Positions 17,725 to 25,870 of a stretch of 64,000 bases of DNA are shown here, in pieces. Origin of the DNA: Kocuria sp. (GTDB taxonomy: Bacteria; Actinomycetota; Actinomycetes; Actinomycetales; Micrococcaceae); assembly GCA_030454085.1 (NCBI GenBank), contig JAKDJD010000005.1, positions 1-64,000 of the forward strand, written 5' to 3'. A program made the translations under genes and the position numbers. The first letter of the stretch is position 1. The number at the start of each line of letters is the position of its first letter. Under the pieces are notes generated by a model, which made no database searches, had not been told where the DNA came from, and saw nothing but the letters and a program-made list of their open reading frames with translations.

Positions 17725-19584
17725 TCAGCCGTCGAGACGGGCGCCCAAGGCGTCCCTCTGTTCCTTGACCTCCGCAGGAACGCGGTCACCGAGCTTCTCG
17801 AACCACTCATCGATTCCGGGAAGCTCTTCCTTCCACTCGTCGACATTCACCGCGAGGGCGGCCTCGGTATCCTTCGGATCGGCGTCCAGCCCGGTCAGGT
17901 CCAAGTCCTCGACGTTCGGGACGATACCGACGGGGGTCTCCTTGCCACCAGCCGTGCCCTGCAGGCGTTCGATGATCCACTTGACCACGCGCGAATTCTC
18001 GCCGAATCCGGGCCAGGCGAATCCGCCATCCGGGGTGCGACGGAACCAGTTCACGTAGAAGATCTTCGGCATATTGTCTTCGCCGTACTTCTTCGCGATG
18101 TCCACCCAATGCTGCAGGTAGTCCCCCGCGTTGTAGCCGATGAACGGCAACATGGCCATGGGATCGCGACGCACGACGCCGACCTGCCCCTTCGCAGCGG
18201 CGGTGGTCTCGGAGGACAGCGTGGCCCCCTGGAAGACGCCGTGATTCCAGTCGAACGACTCGGACACGAGCGGAACCGTGGTCTTGCGTCGACCGCCGAA
18301 GACGATCGCCGACAGCGGGACGCCGTCGGGGTCGCTGTACTCGGGCGCGACGATGTCGCACTGTTCGATCGGCGTGCAGAACCGCGAATTCGGGTGCGCC
18401 GCGGGACGACCCGAGTCCGGGGTCCAGTCCTGGCCCTTCCAGTCGGTCAGGTGCTCAGGGACCTCATCGGTCATGCCTTCCCACCAGACACCACCGTTGT
18501 CCGTCAGGGCGACGTTGGTGAAGATCGTATTGCCCTTGGCGACGCCGCGCATCGCGTTGGGGTTGGTGGTCCACCCCGTTCCGGGTGCGACGCCGAACAG
18601 GCCGGCCTCGGGGTTGATCACCCGGGGCTTGCCTTCGTCGTTGAAGGTGATCCAGGAAATATCGTCCCCGACCATTTCGGCTTTCCAACCTTCGATGGTG
18701 GGTTCGATCATCGCGAAGTTGGTCTTGCCGCAGGCCGAGGGGAAGGCTGCGCTGATGTAATGGGTCCCGCCCTGCGGGTCGGTGACCTTCAGGATCAGCA
18801 TGTGCTCCGCAAGCCAGCCCTCGTCGTGCGCAATGGCCGAGGCGATGCGCAGGGCGTAGCACTTCTTGCCGAGCAGAGCGTTTCCGCCGTATCCCGATCC
18901 GAAGGACCAGATCGCGCGGTCCTCGGGGAACTGCACAATGTACTTGTCCGGATTGCACGGCCAGGCGACGTCCTCCTGCCCCTCTTCCAGAGGCGCGCCC
19001 ACGGAATGGAGGGCCTCCACGAAGAAGGCGTCCTTCTCTTCCATCGTACGCAGAACGTCCTGCCCGATGGTCGCCATGATGCGCATCGAGCACACGACGT
19101 AGGCGGAGTCCGTCAGTTCGACGCCGAACTTCGGGTCCTTGGCACCCAAGTGGCCCATGACGAAGGGGATCACGTACAACGTGCGTCCACGCATGCAACC
19201 CCGGTACTTCTCGGTCAGGGTCGCCTTCATCTCTTCCGGATCCACCCAGTTGTTGGTGGGCCCGGCACCCTCTCGCGTGCTGGAGCAGATGAACGTGCGC
19301 TCCTCCACGCGGGCGACGTCCTCCGGATCGGAGAACGCGGCGAATGAGTTGGGAAATTCATCCTCATTGAGCCGGACGAAGGTCCCGGCGTCCACGAGCT
19401 CACTGGTGAGACGGTCCCATTCTTCCTGGGAACCATCCACCCAATGGATGGTCTCCGGCTCAGTCAATGCAGCGACTTCGCGGACCCAGTCCAGCAACCG
19501 CTGGTGCTGGGTCGGTGCGCTCTTCAGGGCTTCTTCCACGGCTGGCTTCAGCTTGTCGCTGTTTCCGACGACGATGTCAGTCAT
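17725..19584 (-). CDS. pckG: Phosphoenolpyruvate carboxykinase (GTP)
   Basis: A 619-residue GTP-dependent PEPCK that turns oxaloacetate into PEP, the entry step of gluconeogenesis. Diagnostic sequences are the kinase loop [12 protein letters not shown], the GDDISWITF metal site, GVAPGTG, and [12 protein letters not shown]. Length is typical of the GTP class. The RBS GGGGAAC stands just before the ATG. The 267-bp upstream gap (19585-19851) must hold its promoter; apart from the tRNA-Arg promoter I see no other element there. Confidence 0.95.
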   Translation of the reverse strand: MTDIVVGNSDKLKPAVEEALKSAPTQHQRLLDWVREVAALTEPETIHWVDGSQEEWDRLTSELVDAGTFVRLNEDEFPNSFAAFSDPEDVARVEERTFICSSTREGAGPTNNWVDPEEMKATLTEKYRGCMRGRTLYVIPFVMGHLGAKDPKFGVELTDSAYVVCSMRIMATIGQDVLRTMEEKDAFFVEALHSVGAPLEEGQEDVAWPCNPDKYIVQFPEDRAIWSFGSGYGGNALLGKKCYALRIASAIAHDEGWLAEHMLILKVTDPQGGTHYISAAFPSACGKTNFAMIEPTIEGWKAEMVGDDISWITFNDEGKPRVINPEAGLFGVAPGTGWTTNPNAMRGVAKGNTIFTNVALTDNGGVWWEGMTDEVPEHLTDWKGQDWTPDSGRPAAHPNSRFCTPIEQCDIVAPEYSDPDGVPLSAIVFGGRRKTTVPLVSESFDWNHGVFQGATLSSETTAAAKGQVGVVRRDPMAMLPFIGYNAGDYLQHWVDIAKKYGEDNMPKIFYVNWFRRTPDGGFAWPGFGENSRVVKWIIERLQGTAGGKETPVGIVPNVEDLDLTGLDADPKDTEAALAVNVDEWKEELPGIDEWFEKLGDRVPAEVKEQRDALGARLDG

Positions 19585-19784
19585 TAATTGTTCCCCTCAA
19601 CAGGTTTCGGCCCTCCCGGGCCATCACTCACGACATTGTGTGGGGGTGCTCGATGTCCGTTCGGACTCGCGCCCGCGGTGCGGGCCACGAATTCCAGCTC
19701 CGTCCCTTGTGACTAGACCAGGGTAGCGTAAACCGAACATAGTGTCCCAGGATTATGATGCGGCGGAGATCACAGAACCCCGAG

Positions 19785-19813
19785 TTGGCGTTCCGGAAAC
19801 CCGCATGTAAGGT
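19785..19813 (+). promoter_or_regulatory. promoter of tRNA-Arg
   Basis: TTGGCG (19785-19790) and TAAGGT (19808-19813) are spaced by 17 bases and lie about 38 bp upstream of the tRNA. Confidence 0.55.
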
Positions 19814-19851
19814 AGTACTCGGCCTTGAACGGTAATGCGTTCGTGGGCCGG

Positions 19852-19924
19852 GCGCCTGTAGCTCAACGGATAGAGCATCTGACTACGGATCAGAAGGTTG
19901 GGGGTTCGAATCCCTTCGGGCGCA
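19852..19924 (+). tRNA. tRNA-Arg (anticodon ACG)
   Basis: A 73-nt cloverleaf. Acceptor GCGCCTG pairs with CGGGCGC, the D arm contains AGCTCAACGGATAGAGC, the anticodon stem TCTGA/TCAGA holds the loop CTACGGA (anticodon ACG), and the T arm contains GGTTCGAATCC. The discriminator is A and CCA is not encoded. The ACG anticodon is expected to be modified to ICG to read CGU/CGC/CGA. Confidence 0.95.
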
Positions 19925-19934
19925 CATCAACGGA

Positions 19935-19963
19935 AGCCCCGTCATCCCCGGATGACGGGGCTT
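19935..19963 (+). terminator. terminator after tRNA-Arg
   Basis: AGCCCCGTCATCC pairs with GGATGACGGGGCT and is followed by TTTTT, 10 bp after the tRNA. From here to 20156 I see no further feature. Confidence 0.88.
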
Positions 19964-20156
19964 TTTCGCGTCCACATCCGCCCGCCTCTCCGGACCGACC
20001 CGAGCAGACGCCCGCCTGACGGATCGTCTCCGGGAACAACGTCCGGACCGCATACGCCGCGATCGCGGGCACAGGAAAAGAATCGACGCACAACCACCCG
20101 GATCCCCACCCTACGGGGGTGCCGGTTGGGCGATTCCGCGAAGAAACATAGAAGCC

Positions 20157-20693
20157 ATGAACATTTCGACACTCTCCGGTTTCGCACTTCTTGTAGCTCT
20201 CATCGCGTGGATCTGCCTCCGGCAGTTCCTCTGGTCTCCGGTCCGGCCACAACGATCCATGAAAATTGGGATGATTCTGGGAATCATTGCCGTGGCGAAT
20301 CTCGTGCATTCGCCGATTCCGGCCAAGGGCGGAGACCTGGGAATCCTGGCCATCGAACTCGTCGCCGGCGCCGCCTGCGGGCTCTGGCAAGCCAAACTCG
20401 CAGAGGTCAGGCCCATCAGTGACAAGACCATTGCGCGACTCGAAGCCAGGGCCCGGAGAAAGGAAGAACCGCTGACGGATCTGCCGGAGCAGGAGAGCCG
20501 CGCGGGCGTTCAAGGCCTGATCATTTGGCTGGTGCTCCTCGGCCTGCGCCTTGGGCTCGGAATCTTCGGCTCAGTGCACGGTTACGATCTGATGAGCTCG
20601 ATGTGGCCGACGTACCTTGTCATTGCCGCCAACCGGATCGCCAACGGGGCCGTCTCCGCCCGACGTACAGTGGATAACCGTGTCACAGCTTGA
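20157..20693 (+). CDS. Predicted membrane protein, possibly CcdC/DUF1453-like
   Basis: A 178-residue protein with hydrophobic segments at about 7-25, 40-52, 62-80, 121-138 and 146-163, and a charged cytoplasmic loop (about 95-118). The pattern of short helices and LWSPVRPQRS/GLWQAKLAE sequence resembles CcdC/DUF1453-type proteins, but this is only a guess. Its 3' end overlaps the start of a sensor kinase gene by 14 bp, so it probably belongs to that operon and may be a target or accessory of the two-component system. Confidence 0.6.
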   Translation: MNISTLSGFALLVALIAWICLRQFLWSPVRPQRSMKIGMILGIIAVANLVHSPIPAKGGDLGILAIELVAGAACGLWQAKLAEVRPISDKTIARLEARARRKEEPLTDLPEQESRAGVQGLIIWLVLLGLRLGLGIFGSVHGYDLMSSMWPTYLVIAANRIANGAVSARRTVDNRVTA

Positions 20694-21825
20694 AGCCGAT
20701 TCTGGTCCGAAGGTTGCCCAGGCGCAGGCCAGTCCCGCCAGGATCATCATCACGGGCGCGGTCTCCGCGCTCTGGGCCTATGTGCTGGCCTCACGACTGG
20801 TCCACGGAGATCATCCGGTCTTCGCGGCTCTCGGAATCTGCGCCCTGGCCTGCTGGTTTGCTCAGGCTTGTTTCACACGCCCCGGAACCCGGTCCTTCAT
20901 GGCGCTGGGTTTGGCGATGATCGCCGTCGGCGGTTTCAGTGGTCCCGGCACGGACGTCCTCGGAGCGATTCCCGCTTTTGCCGGGTTGCTCAGGCAGGCT
21001 CGGGACAGCACGATGTCGTTGCAGCGAATTTTCCTGACGCACGGGATGGGGATCATCGCCGTCGGTGCAGGGGCCGTAGTCAGCGAAGCGGACCTACCCA
21101 CCAGTATCGGGTGTTTCGTCGGCTTCTTGGTGATCATCCCCTTCGGCCTCCTCAGGCGCCAGGCCGACGCGGTCGCCGTCGCGGAACGTGCCGCGCTCCA
21201 GGACCGTCTTGCCGCGGCCCACGAACGGGCACGAACGGCCGCCGCCGAGGAACGTACGGCAATAGCCCGCGATCTGCATGATGTCCTCGCCCACAGTTTG
21301 GGCGGGCTGACGATTCAACTGGATGCTCTGGCCGCCGAAATCGAAGCCGGGAAGAATACCGCCGCGCTGTCTCGTGCCCGAGATGCACGCGAGCTGGCCG
21401 GATCCGGATTGAAGGATGCCCGCCGCGCGGTAGCGGCCTTGAGGGCGCCCGCACCGGACTTCGGCACCGGAGCCGAGGAGCTGATCAGGATTCACCGAGA
21501 ACTGGGCTTTGCCGCGGAGGCAGAAATCGCGGCGACGGACTCGATGTCCCAGGCATTCGCCGAGGTCCTCCTCAGTGGCCTGCGGGAATTCTTGACCAAT
21601 GCTCGTCGGCACGCTCCGGACGAGTGCGCACACATTGAGTTCGTGCCTCTTTCGGACGGGTATCGTCTATGCGTACGGACGCCTGCATCGGCGGGTGGGC
21701 CGACCTCCTCGACCGGGGGAGGCTTTGGGCTCCTGGGGATTCGGGAGCGAGCCGAGTCCATCGGAGGCGTTCTCCGCGTCGAGAAGAACACAGTATTCCT
21801 CGTGACTCTGGAGGTGCCTCAGTGA
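20680..21825 (+). CDS. Sensor histidine kinase, NarL/DesK class
   Basis: A HisKA_3-type kinase of about 381 residues. Several membrane segments form the N-terminal half, followed by a coiled linker and the phosphoacceptor motif ARDLHDVLAHSLGGLTIQL, then a HATPase domain with an N-box-like LREFLTNARRHAP and GGGFGLLGIRERAESIGG. I chose GTG 20680 because upstream codons overlap the preceding gene and give non-membrane, Pro-rich sequence. TACAGT 8 bases upstream could give a separate leaderless transcript. The stop overlaps the response regulator start (GTGA). Confidence 0.82.
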   Translation: MSQLEADSGPKVAQAQASPARIIITGAVSALWAYVLASRLVHGDHPVFAALGICALACWFAQACFTRPGTRSFMALGLAMIAVGGFSGPGTDVLGAIPAFAGLLRQARDSTMSLQRIFLTHGMGIIAVGAGAVVSEADLPTSIGCFVGFLVIIPFGLLRRQADAVAVAERAALQDRLAAAHERARTAAAEERTAIARDLHDVLAHSLGGLTIQLDALAAEIEAGKNTAALSRARDARELAGSGLKDARRAVAALRAPAPDFGTGAEELIRIHRELGFAAEAEIAATDSMSQAFAEVLLSGLREFLTNARRHAPDECAHIEFVPLSDGYRLCVRTPASAGGPTSSTGGGFGLLGIRERAESIGGVLRVEKNTVFLVTLEVPQ

Positions 21826-22463
21826 TCACTGTTCTGGTGGTGGACGACCAGGCAATTGTCCGCGAGGGCCTGACCGCAGTTCTTTCCCTGACGGAGGGCA
21901 TCGAGATCGCGGGCGAGGCGGAAAACGGTCAACAAGCTGTGGAGATGGTCGACCGGCTCGGGCCGGACGTGGTCCTGATGGATCTCCGGATGCCGGAGAT
22001 GGACGGTGCGGAGGCCACCGCGATCCTTCGCACCTCGCATCCCGACGTCGCGGTGCTTGTGCTGACCACTTTCGACGACGACGACTCGATCGCCCGCGCC
22101 CTCGCCAGCGGTGCCCGCGGATACCTGACCAAGGACGCCGGCCGAGAAGAAGTGGCCGCCGCAATTCGGACCGCCGCCACCGGACAAGTCACGTTCACTC
22201 GCGACATCGGGGAGAAGCTCGCCGGCTCATTCTCCCCGCAGAGCATCTCTCCGCGGGACCGATTCCCCAACCTGACCGCCCGAGAAGCCGAAGTCCTCAC
22301 CCACATGGTTGCCGGCCGAAGCAACACCGAGATAGCTCAGCAACTCTTCCTGGCGGTGGGGACGGTCAAGTCGTATACCAATGACATTTTCACCAAGCTC
22401 GGGGCACAGAACCGTGCCCATGCGATCGCGCTGGCCACGGGGCGTGCAAAGAACGAGGGCTAG
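21822..22463 (+). CDS. Response regulator, NarL/LuxR family
   Basis: A 213-residue regulator. The receiver domain (1-120) has the acidic pair Asp8-Asp9 and phospho-acceptor Asp54 in VLMDLRMPEM. A C-terminal LuxR-type HTH follows (LTAREAEVLTHMVAGRSNTEIAQ, then VKSYTNDIFTKLGAQNR). The start at GTG 21822 overlaps the kinase stop by 4 bp. Its stop codon overlaps the stop of the convergent restriction enzyme gene within CTAG. Confidence 0.87.
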   Translation: MITVLVVDDQAIVREGLTAVLSLTEGIEIAGEAENGQQAVEMVDRLGPDVVLMDLRMPEMDGAEATAILRTSHPDVAVLVLTTFDDDDSIARALASGARGYLTKDAGREEVAAAIRTAATGQVTFTRDIGEKLAGSFSPQSISPRDRFPNLTAREAEVLTHMVAGRSNTEIAQQLFLAVGTVKSYTNDIFTKLGAQNRAHAIALATGRAKNEG

Positions 22464-23692
22464 ATCGCCAGATCGAGCGGCAGATCCGAGATATCCCGGA
22501 GCCGCCTCCCCTGGACCATCGTGTGAAGAAGCTCGGCACCGGCAGGATCGGTCTCGGGGTCGATCGCATCCAATAGTTCGTGCAACGCGAAGTGATACAC
22601 GCAGTCGAGATCCCCCGTGCCGAGAGCAACCGACGCGATGCGGGACGGCATCGGCTCCCCCGTGACCAGCACCAGGTGAGGGGCCCTGCCCCGCCGGTTC
22701 CGGATCAGGTGCCGGGATTCCGCCTTGATCTGCTCGGCACGGTCGCTGCGCAGCGTCCACTTGCAGGAGATCACGGCGTGCAAAAGCGGTTTGGGCTGGA
22801 CGGCGGCCCGCAGAGGGGTCGAGGTTGCCAGCGGCCCCATCGGATCGACCAGTCGTGCCGAACCGTTGAGCTCCGAGTCCGGGACGGGATGACGTGCGAT
22901 GACGACGTCGGGGGCCATGATCTCTGTGTCGTGCCCGAGGAGGGCACGCAAGTCCCGGCGGCCGAGAATGGCCTCCCGCATCCCGGACACATGGTCGTAT
23001 TGCTCGAAAATCTCGGATGCGTCCTCGATCGCGGTCCATTCCTCCCGGTCCCCCAGGCGTCGCACGACCCAGTCGCCCGGCCTCACGGCGTCGAGGGCCT
23101 GCGTCACGGACTTGAGGTACGCAGCGACTGCCCGTTCGAAATTCCTGCTGACGCCTTTGCCGGGCGCGCGGGAGGTTTCGGGCACGCCACCGATGCCCTG
23201 GGCCACGAAGCGCGCGTACCGAATGCTCGAGGCGGAGTCCTTGTCCGCGTTGGAAGGGACACCGCTGGCCGGGTTCAGGACCAGGACGCGTTCGTCCAAC
23301 AGCGCGCGGTGAAATACCCGACGGGCACGGTCCAGAAGGTACTCGGGTTTGGACCTGTGGAAGGCCGCGACTTCGGCGCGGGTCATCTCCGCCTTGGCCT
23401 CGTCAAGATTCGGCGGCCCCGGAGTGACCGGTGCGCTCTGCGGAGACGGCGTCCGTGCCTCCGACGTCGGTGCCTGTTCCGCGCCCGAGGTCCCGGCACG
23501 GCTCTCTGTGCTCCCCTGTTTCGCCCGGCCGGAGGCCGCGCTGGTTTTCCGGCCCGCCGCTCCTTCAGCACCGCTCCGAGCCTGCACCGTTCCGGATCCG
23601 CGGGCGGTCTTTCCCGAGTCCTCGAATTCGGTGAGGTCGAGCGAGAACAGGAACTGCTCTCCCGGTTGGTCGTGCGGATGCTTCGGACTCAT
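22460..23692 (-). CDS. NgoMIV-family type II restriction endonuclease (predicted GCCGGC specificity)
   Basis: A 410-residue protein whose last 290 residues look closely related to NgoMIV of Neisseria (GCCGGC, G^CCGGC), as I recall that sequence. The catalytic set is present: Glu187, PD at 261-262, Ser309-Cys-Lys311 and Glu325, with the same Lys-to-Glu spacing as in NgoMIV. The base-reading segment WTLRSDRAE keeps Arg315, Asp317 and Arg318, and SNADKDS keeps the Asp thought to read the outer G:C pair. Residues 1-115 are an extra Ala/Ser/Gly-rich, probably disordered extension that NgoMIV lacks. The start is ATG 23692 behind AGGAGG; an upstream in-frame extension is rejected. No methyltransferase gene is nearby. 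Confidence 0.88.
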   Translation of the reverse strand: MSPKHPHDQPGEQFLFSLDLTEFEDSGKTARGSGTVQARSGAEGAAGRKTSAASGRAKQGSTESRAGTSGAEQAPTSEARTPSPQSAPVTPGPPNLDEAKAEMTRAEVAAFHRSKPEYLLDRARRVFHRALLDERVLVLNPASGVPSNADKDSASSIRYARFVAQGIGGVPETSRAPGKGVSRNFERAVAAYLKSVTQALDAVRPGDWVVRRLGDREEWTAIEDASEIFEQYDHVSGMREAILGRRDLRALLGHDTEIMAPDVVIARHPVPDSELNGSARLVDPMGPLATSTPLRAAVQPKPLLHAVISCKWTLRSDRAEQIKAESRHLIRNRRGRAPHLVLVTGEPMPSRIASVALGTGDLDCVYHFALHELLDAIDPETDPAGAELLHTMVQGRRLRDISDLPLDLAI

Positions 23693-23852
23693 GAGGCCTC
23701 CTGGAGATAGGATCAGTCGCCAGATTACTGGACATGTCGCGCCGACAGAGCTCGCTATGTTTCCGGTCACTCCTTGTGAAGAGACGGTTACTCCTCCCGC
23801 TGGAGCCGGCCTACACTGTCCCGAGAGAAGAATTCGTCCAGCTTGGAGAGCA

Positions 23853-24176
23853 ATGAGCATCAACATCACCGTGGTCGATGAGTCGGGAGAGGCCCAGGAG
23901 GTGGAGTGGAAGGACAACCAGACCCTTCTGGAGTGCCTTCACAAGAACCAGTACCCCGTGCTGGCCACCTGTGGGGGCAATGCCTCCTGCGCGACCTGCC
24001 ACACTTTCATGGATCCGGAACATTTCGAGACCGGGGGCGACGAACGCACCGAGGCCGAGGAAGATCTGCTCGAGATGATTGATGACGTCGCCAACGACTA
24101 CTCGCGCTTGGCGTGCCAGACCGAGTACAACGAAGGGCTCGACGGCGCGACGGTAACCCTCAAACCGGGGATGTAG
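23853..24176 (+). CDS. 2Fe-2S ferredoxin (adrenodoxin-like)
   Basis: A 107-residue plant/vertebrate-type ferredoxin. The cluster ligands are Cys40, Cys46, Cys49 (C-x5-C-x2-C in CGGNASCATC) and Cys88. The ATG at 23853 follows GGAGAG and begins a normal-length ferredoxin; the open frame further upstream is antisense to the restriction gene. It is divergent from the restriction enzyme gene. Partner oxidoreductases (P450, Rieske or dioxygenase) are not adjacent. Confidence 0.9.
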   Translation: MSINITVVDESGEAQEVEWKDNQTLLECLHKNQYPVLATCGGNASCATCHTFMDPEHFETGGDERTEAEEDLLEMIDDVANDYSRLACQTEYNEGLDGATVTLKPGM

Positions 24177-24263
24177 GGCGTTTCGACCTCACGGTCGAAT
24201 GGAGCGGACCGGCATGGATGCAATGTGGTGGAACCGCCCTGAGAATGCGCCTACCCTGAAATC

Positions 24264-25070
24264 ATGGTCCAAGACACCAACCGACGCTGGAGAACGTCTC
24301 TCGCGGGAGCCGGCCTGTTAGTCCTGCTCCTGGGCTCGAGTGCGTGCTCCTCGGGCGGCACGCACGACGGAGACGGGTCCTCGTCCTCCGGCACCCCATC
24401 CGTTTCGAGCTCGGCCTCCGCTGATTCGCCGTCCGCGTCTGCGTCTGCGGAGCCTTCGGAGCATCCCAGCCCCAGCCCGACGACGCCGGCCCCGACGCCC
24501 TCGGTGGTCGAGGAATCCCCGGCCCCGGAGCCATCCGGGACGGTATCGAGCGCACCGGCCGAGGGACAGCCCAGTGAATCGGAACCGAGCGAACAGTCGC
24601 CCTCGTCGAATCCCGCCTCACCGAACCCGTCGGCTCCTCAAGGAGCCAAGGACTCAACCTGTGGGGACGGGGCGCTGAAAGTAGCCATCGAGGAATCTGG
24701 CAACGCGGCCGGATCGACGGACTACAATCTCACCTTCACGAACTCCGGCTCCGATTCGTGCAAGCTCTCCGGTTACCCCACCGTCAATTTCATCGACGGC
24801 TCGGGGCAGGTGATCGGGCCTCCTGCGATGCAGGCAACGGAGCTGCCCGGGAACGGAGCGACGCTGGAACCCGGCGGTTCAACCTCGGCGGTCCTCCGGA
24901 GCACGCAACCCGGTCTCTACGGGGAAACCTGCCAAAAGACCAGCGCCTCCGGTCTTCGCGTTGCCGCACCGGGAAGCGGACAGGTTCTGGATGTCAGCTT
25001 CCCGATGTCGGCGTGCGCGAATCAGTCTGTTCAGCAGCTGTCCGTGAGCAAGGTCGGCGTCCAGCGCTGA
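24264..25070 (+). CDS. DUF4232-type lipoprotein with Ser/Pro-rich linker
   Basis: A 268-residue exported lipoprotein. The lipobox ends at Cys28 (LLLGSSAC). Residues 29-130 form a low-complexity Ser/Pro/Glu/Ala linker, probably spanning the peptidoglycan. Residues 133-268 resemble DUF4232, a small beta domain with paired cysteines (CGDGALKVAIEESG, SDSCKLSGYPTVNFID, C near YGETCQKT and MSACANQ). The ATG follows TACCCT by 6 bases, so a leaderless transcript is likely. Function is unknown. Confidence 0.78.
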   Translation: MVQDTNRRWRTSLAGAGLLVLLLGSSACSSGGTHDGDGSSSSGTPSVSSSASADSPSASASAEPSEHPSPSPTTPAPTPSVVEESPAPEPSGTVSSAPAEGQPSESEPSEQSPSSNPASPNPSAPQGAKDSTCGDGALKVAIEESGNAAGSTDYNLTFTNSGSDSCKLSGYPTVNFIDGSGQVIGPPAMQATELPGNGATLEPGGSTSAVLRSTQPGLYGETCQKTSASGLRVAAPGSGQVLDVSFPMSACANQSVQQLSVSKVGVQR

Positions 25071-25083
25071 TGCCCTTCGGGGC

Positions 25084-25686
25084 TCAGAGCGTAGTCGTGG
25101 ATTCCTCGTAGGCGTAACGCGGGGAACGGTCGTAGGCCGGGTCCACTCCCTTGCCGATGTTGACGACGACCAGCGAGTTCAGATCGGTGCCAGCAAGCAG
25201 GTCCTAGTCCACGCCCGCGGCATCGAAGCCGGTCATCGGGCCGGCCGCGAGACCCAGGGCACGAACGGCCATCACGAAGTAACCGACCTGAATGAAGGCG
25301 TTGTCCCGTCCCGTCGAGTCGGCGAGCTCGGGGTTGTCCAGGTACATCTGGCCTACCTGCGGGCGAGCCGGCAGGAACTTGTCGAATTTGTGGTGCCACT
25401 TCTTGTCCAAGGCCAGCACGGCGACCAGGGGCGCACCGGAGGTCTTGGGCTGGTTGCTGGTCATCATGTGCGAAACCAGGCGATCGCGGCTCTCCCCCTT
25501 TTCGACCCACACGACGTGGAGAGGCTGGGAGTTGAAGGCCGTGGGACCCATTTTCGCCAGCTCGTAAATGGCGCGCTTCTGGTCCTCGGTAACCTCGACA
25601 TCCTCGAATTCGCTGACCGTTCGGGTGTTGAAGAGCAGGTGCAGATCTTCGTCGGTCAGTTGGGCCTGGGTAACAGTATCGATCAT
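25084..25686 (-). pseudogene. Malonic semialdehyde reductase (RutE-like nitroreductase) with an in-frame stop
   Basis: The frame from ATG 25686 encodes 160 residues of an NAD(P)H/FMN nitroreductase-family malonic semialdehyde reductase (FNTRTVSEFEDVEVTEDQ, MGPTAFNSQPLHVVWV, RALGLAAGPMTGFDAAGVD). It then meets TAG at 25206-25204. The same frame continues for 39 more sense codons of good family sequence (DLLAGTDLNSLVVVNIGKGV, then AYDRSPRYAYEES) to TGA at 25084-25086. The full length would be about 200 residues, normal for the family. So one nonsense change, such as AAG, GAG or CAG to TAG, removes the C-terminal fifth with part of the flavin/dimer region. It may be a recent pseudogene or a sequencing error. 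Confidence 0.82.
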
Positions 25687-25870
25687 TCGAGTTCCTTCGT
25701 CTGAGGGGCACGTCCGGACCGGATGTGCATTGCTTTACGGGTAAACGGATGGCGCGCTCAGCCTATTCCGCCGATTTCTCGGCGTGACTCAAATGTGATG
25801 CACGGCTCCCCCGGACGACGTCGGGCGGCGGAGACGGGAGACACAGGACCTCAGAGGAACCAGAGGCACA

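Noticed and set aside
17713..19347. A 544-codon open frame on the plus strand
   Set aside because: Antisense to pckG, whose motifs are unmistakable.
23693..23917. Upstream extension of the NgoMIV-like gene
   Set aside because: ATG 23692 has a strong AGGAGG before it, while the extension covers the divergent ferredoxin promoter and start.
20680..25870. A methyltransferase partner for the NgoMIV-like enzyme
   Set aside because: I looked for catalytic motifs (PCQ with FxGxG, or DPPY/SPPY) in all genes around it and elsewhere in the window and found none.
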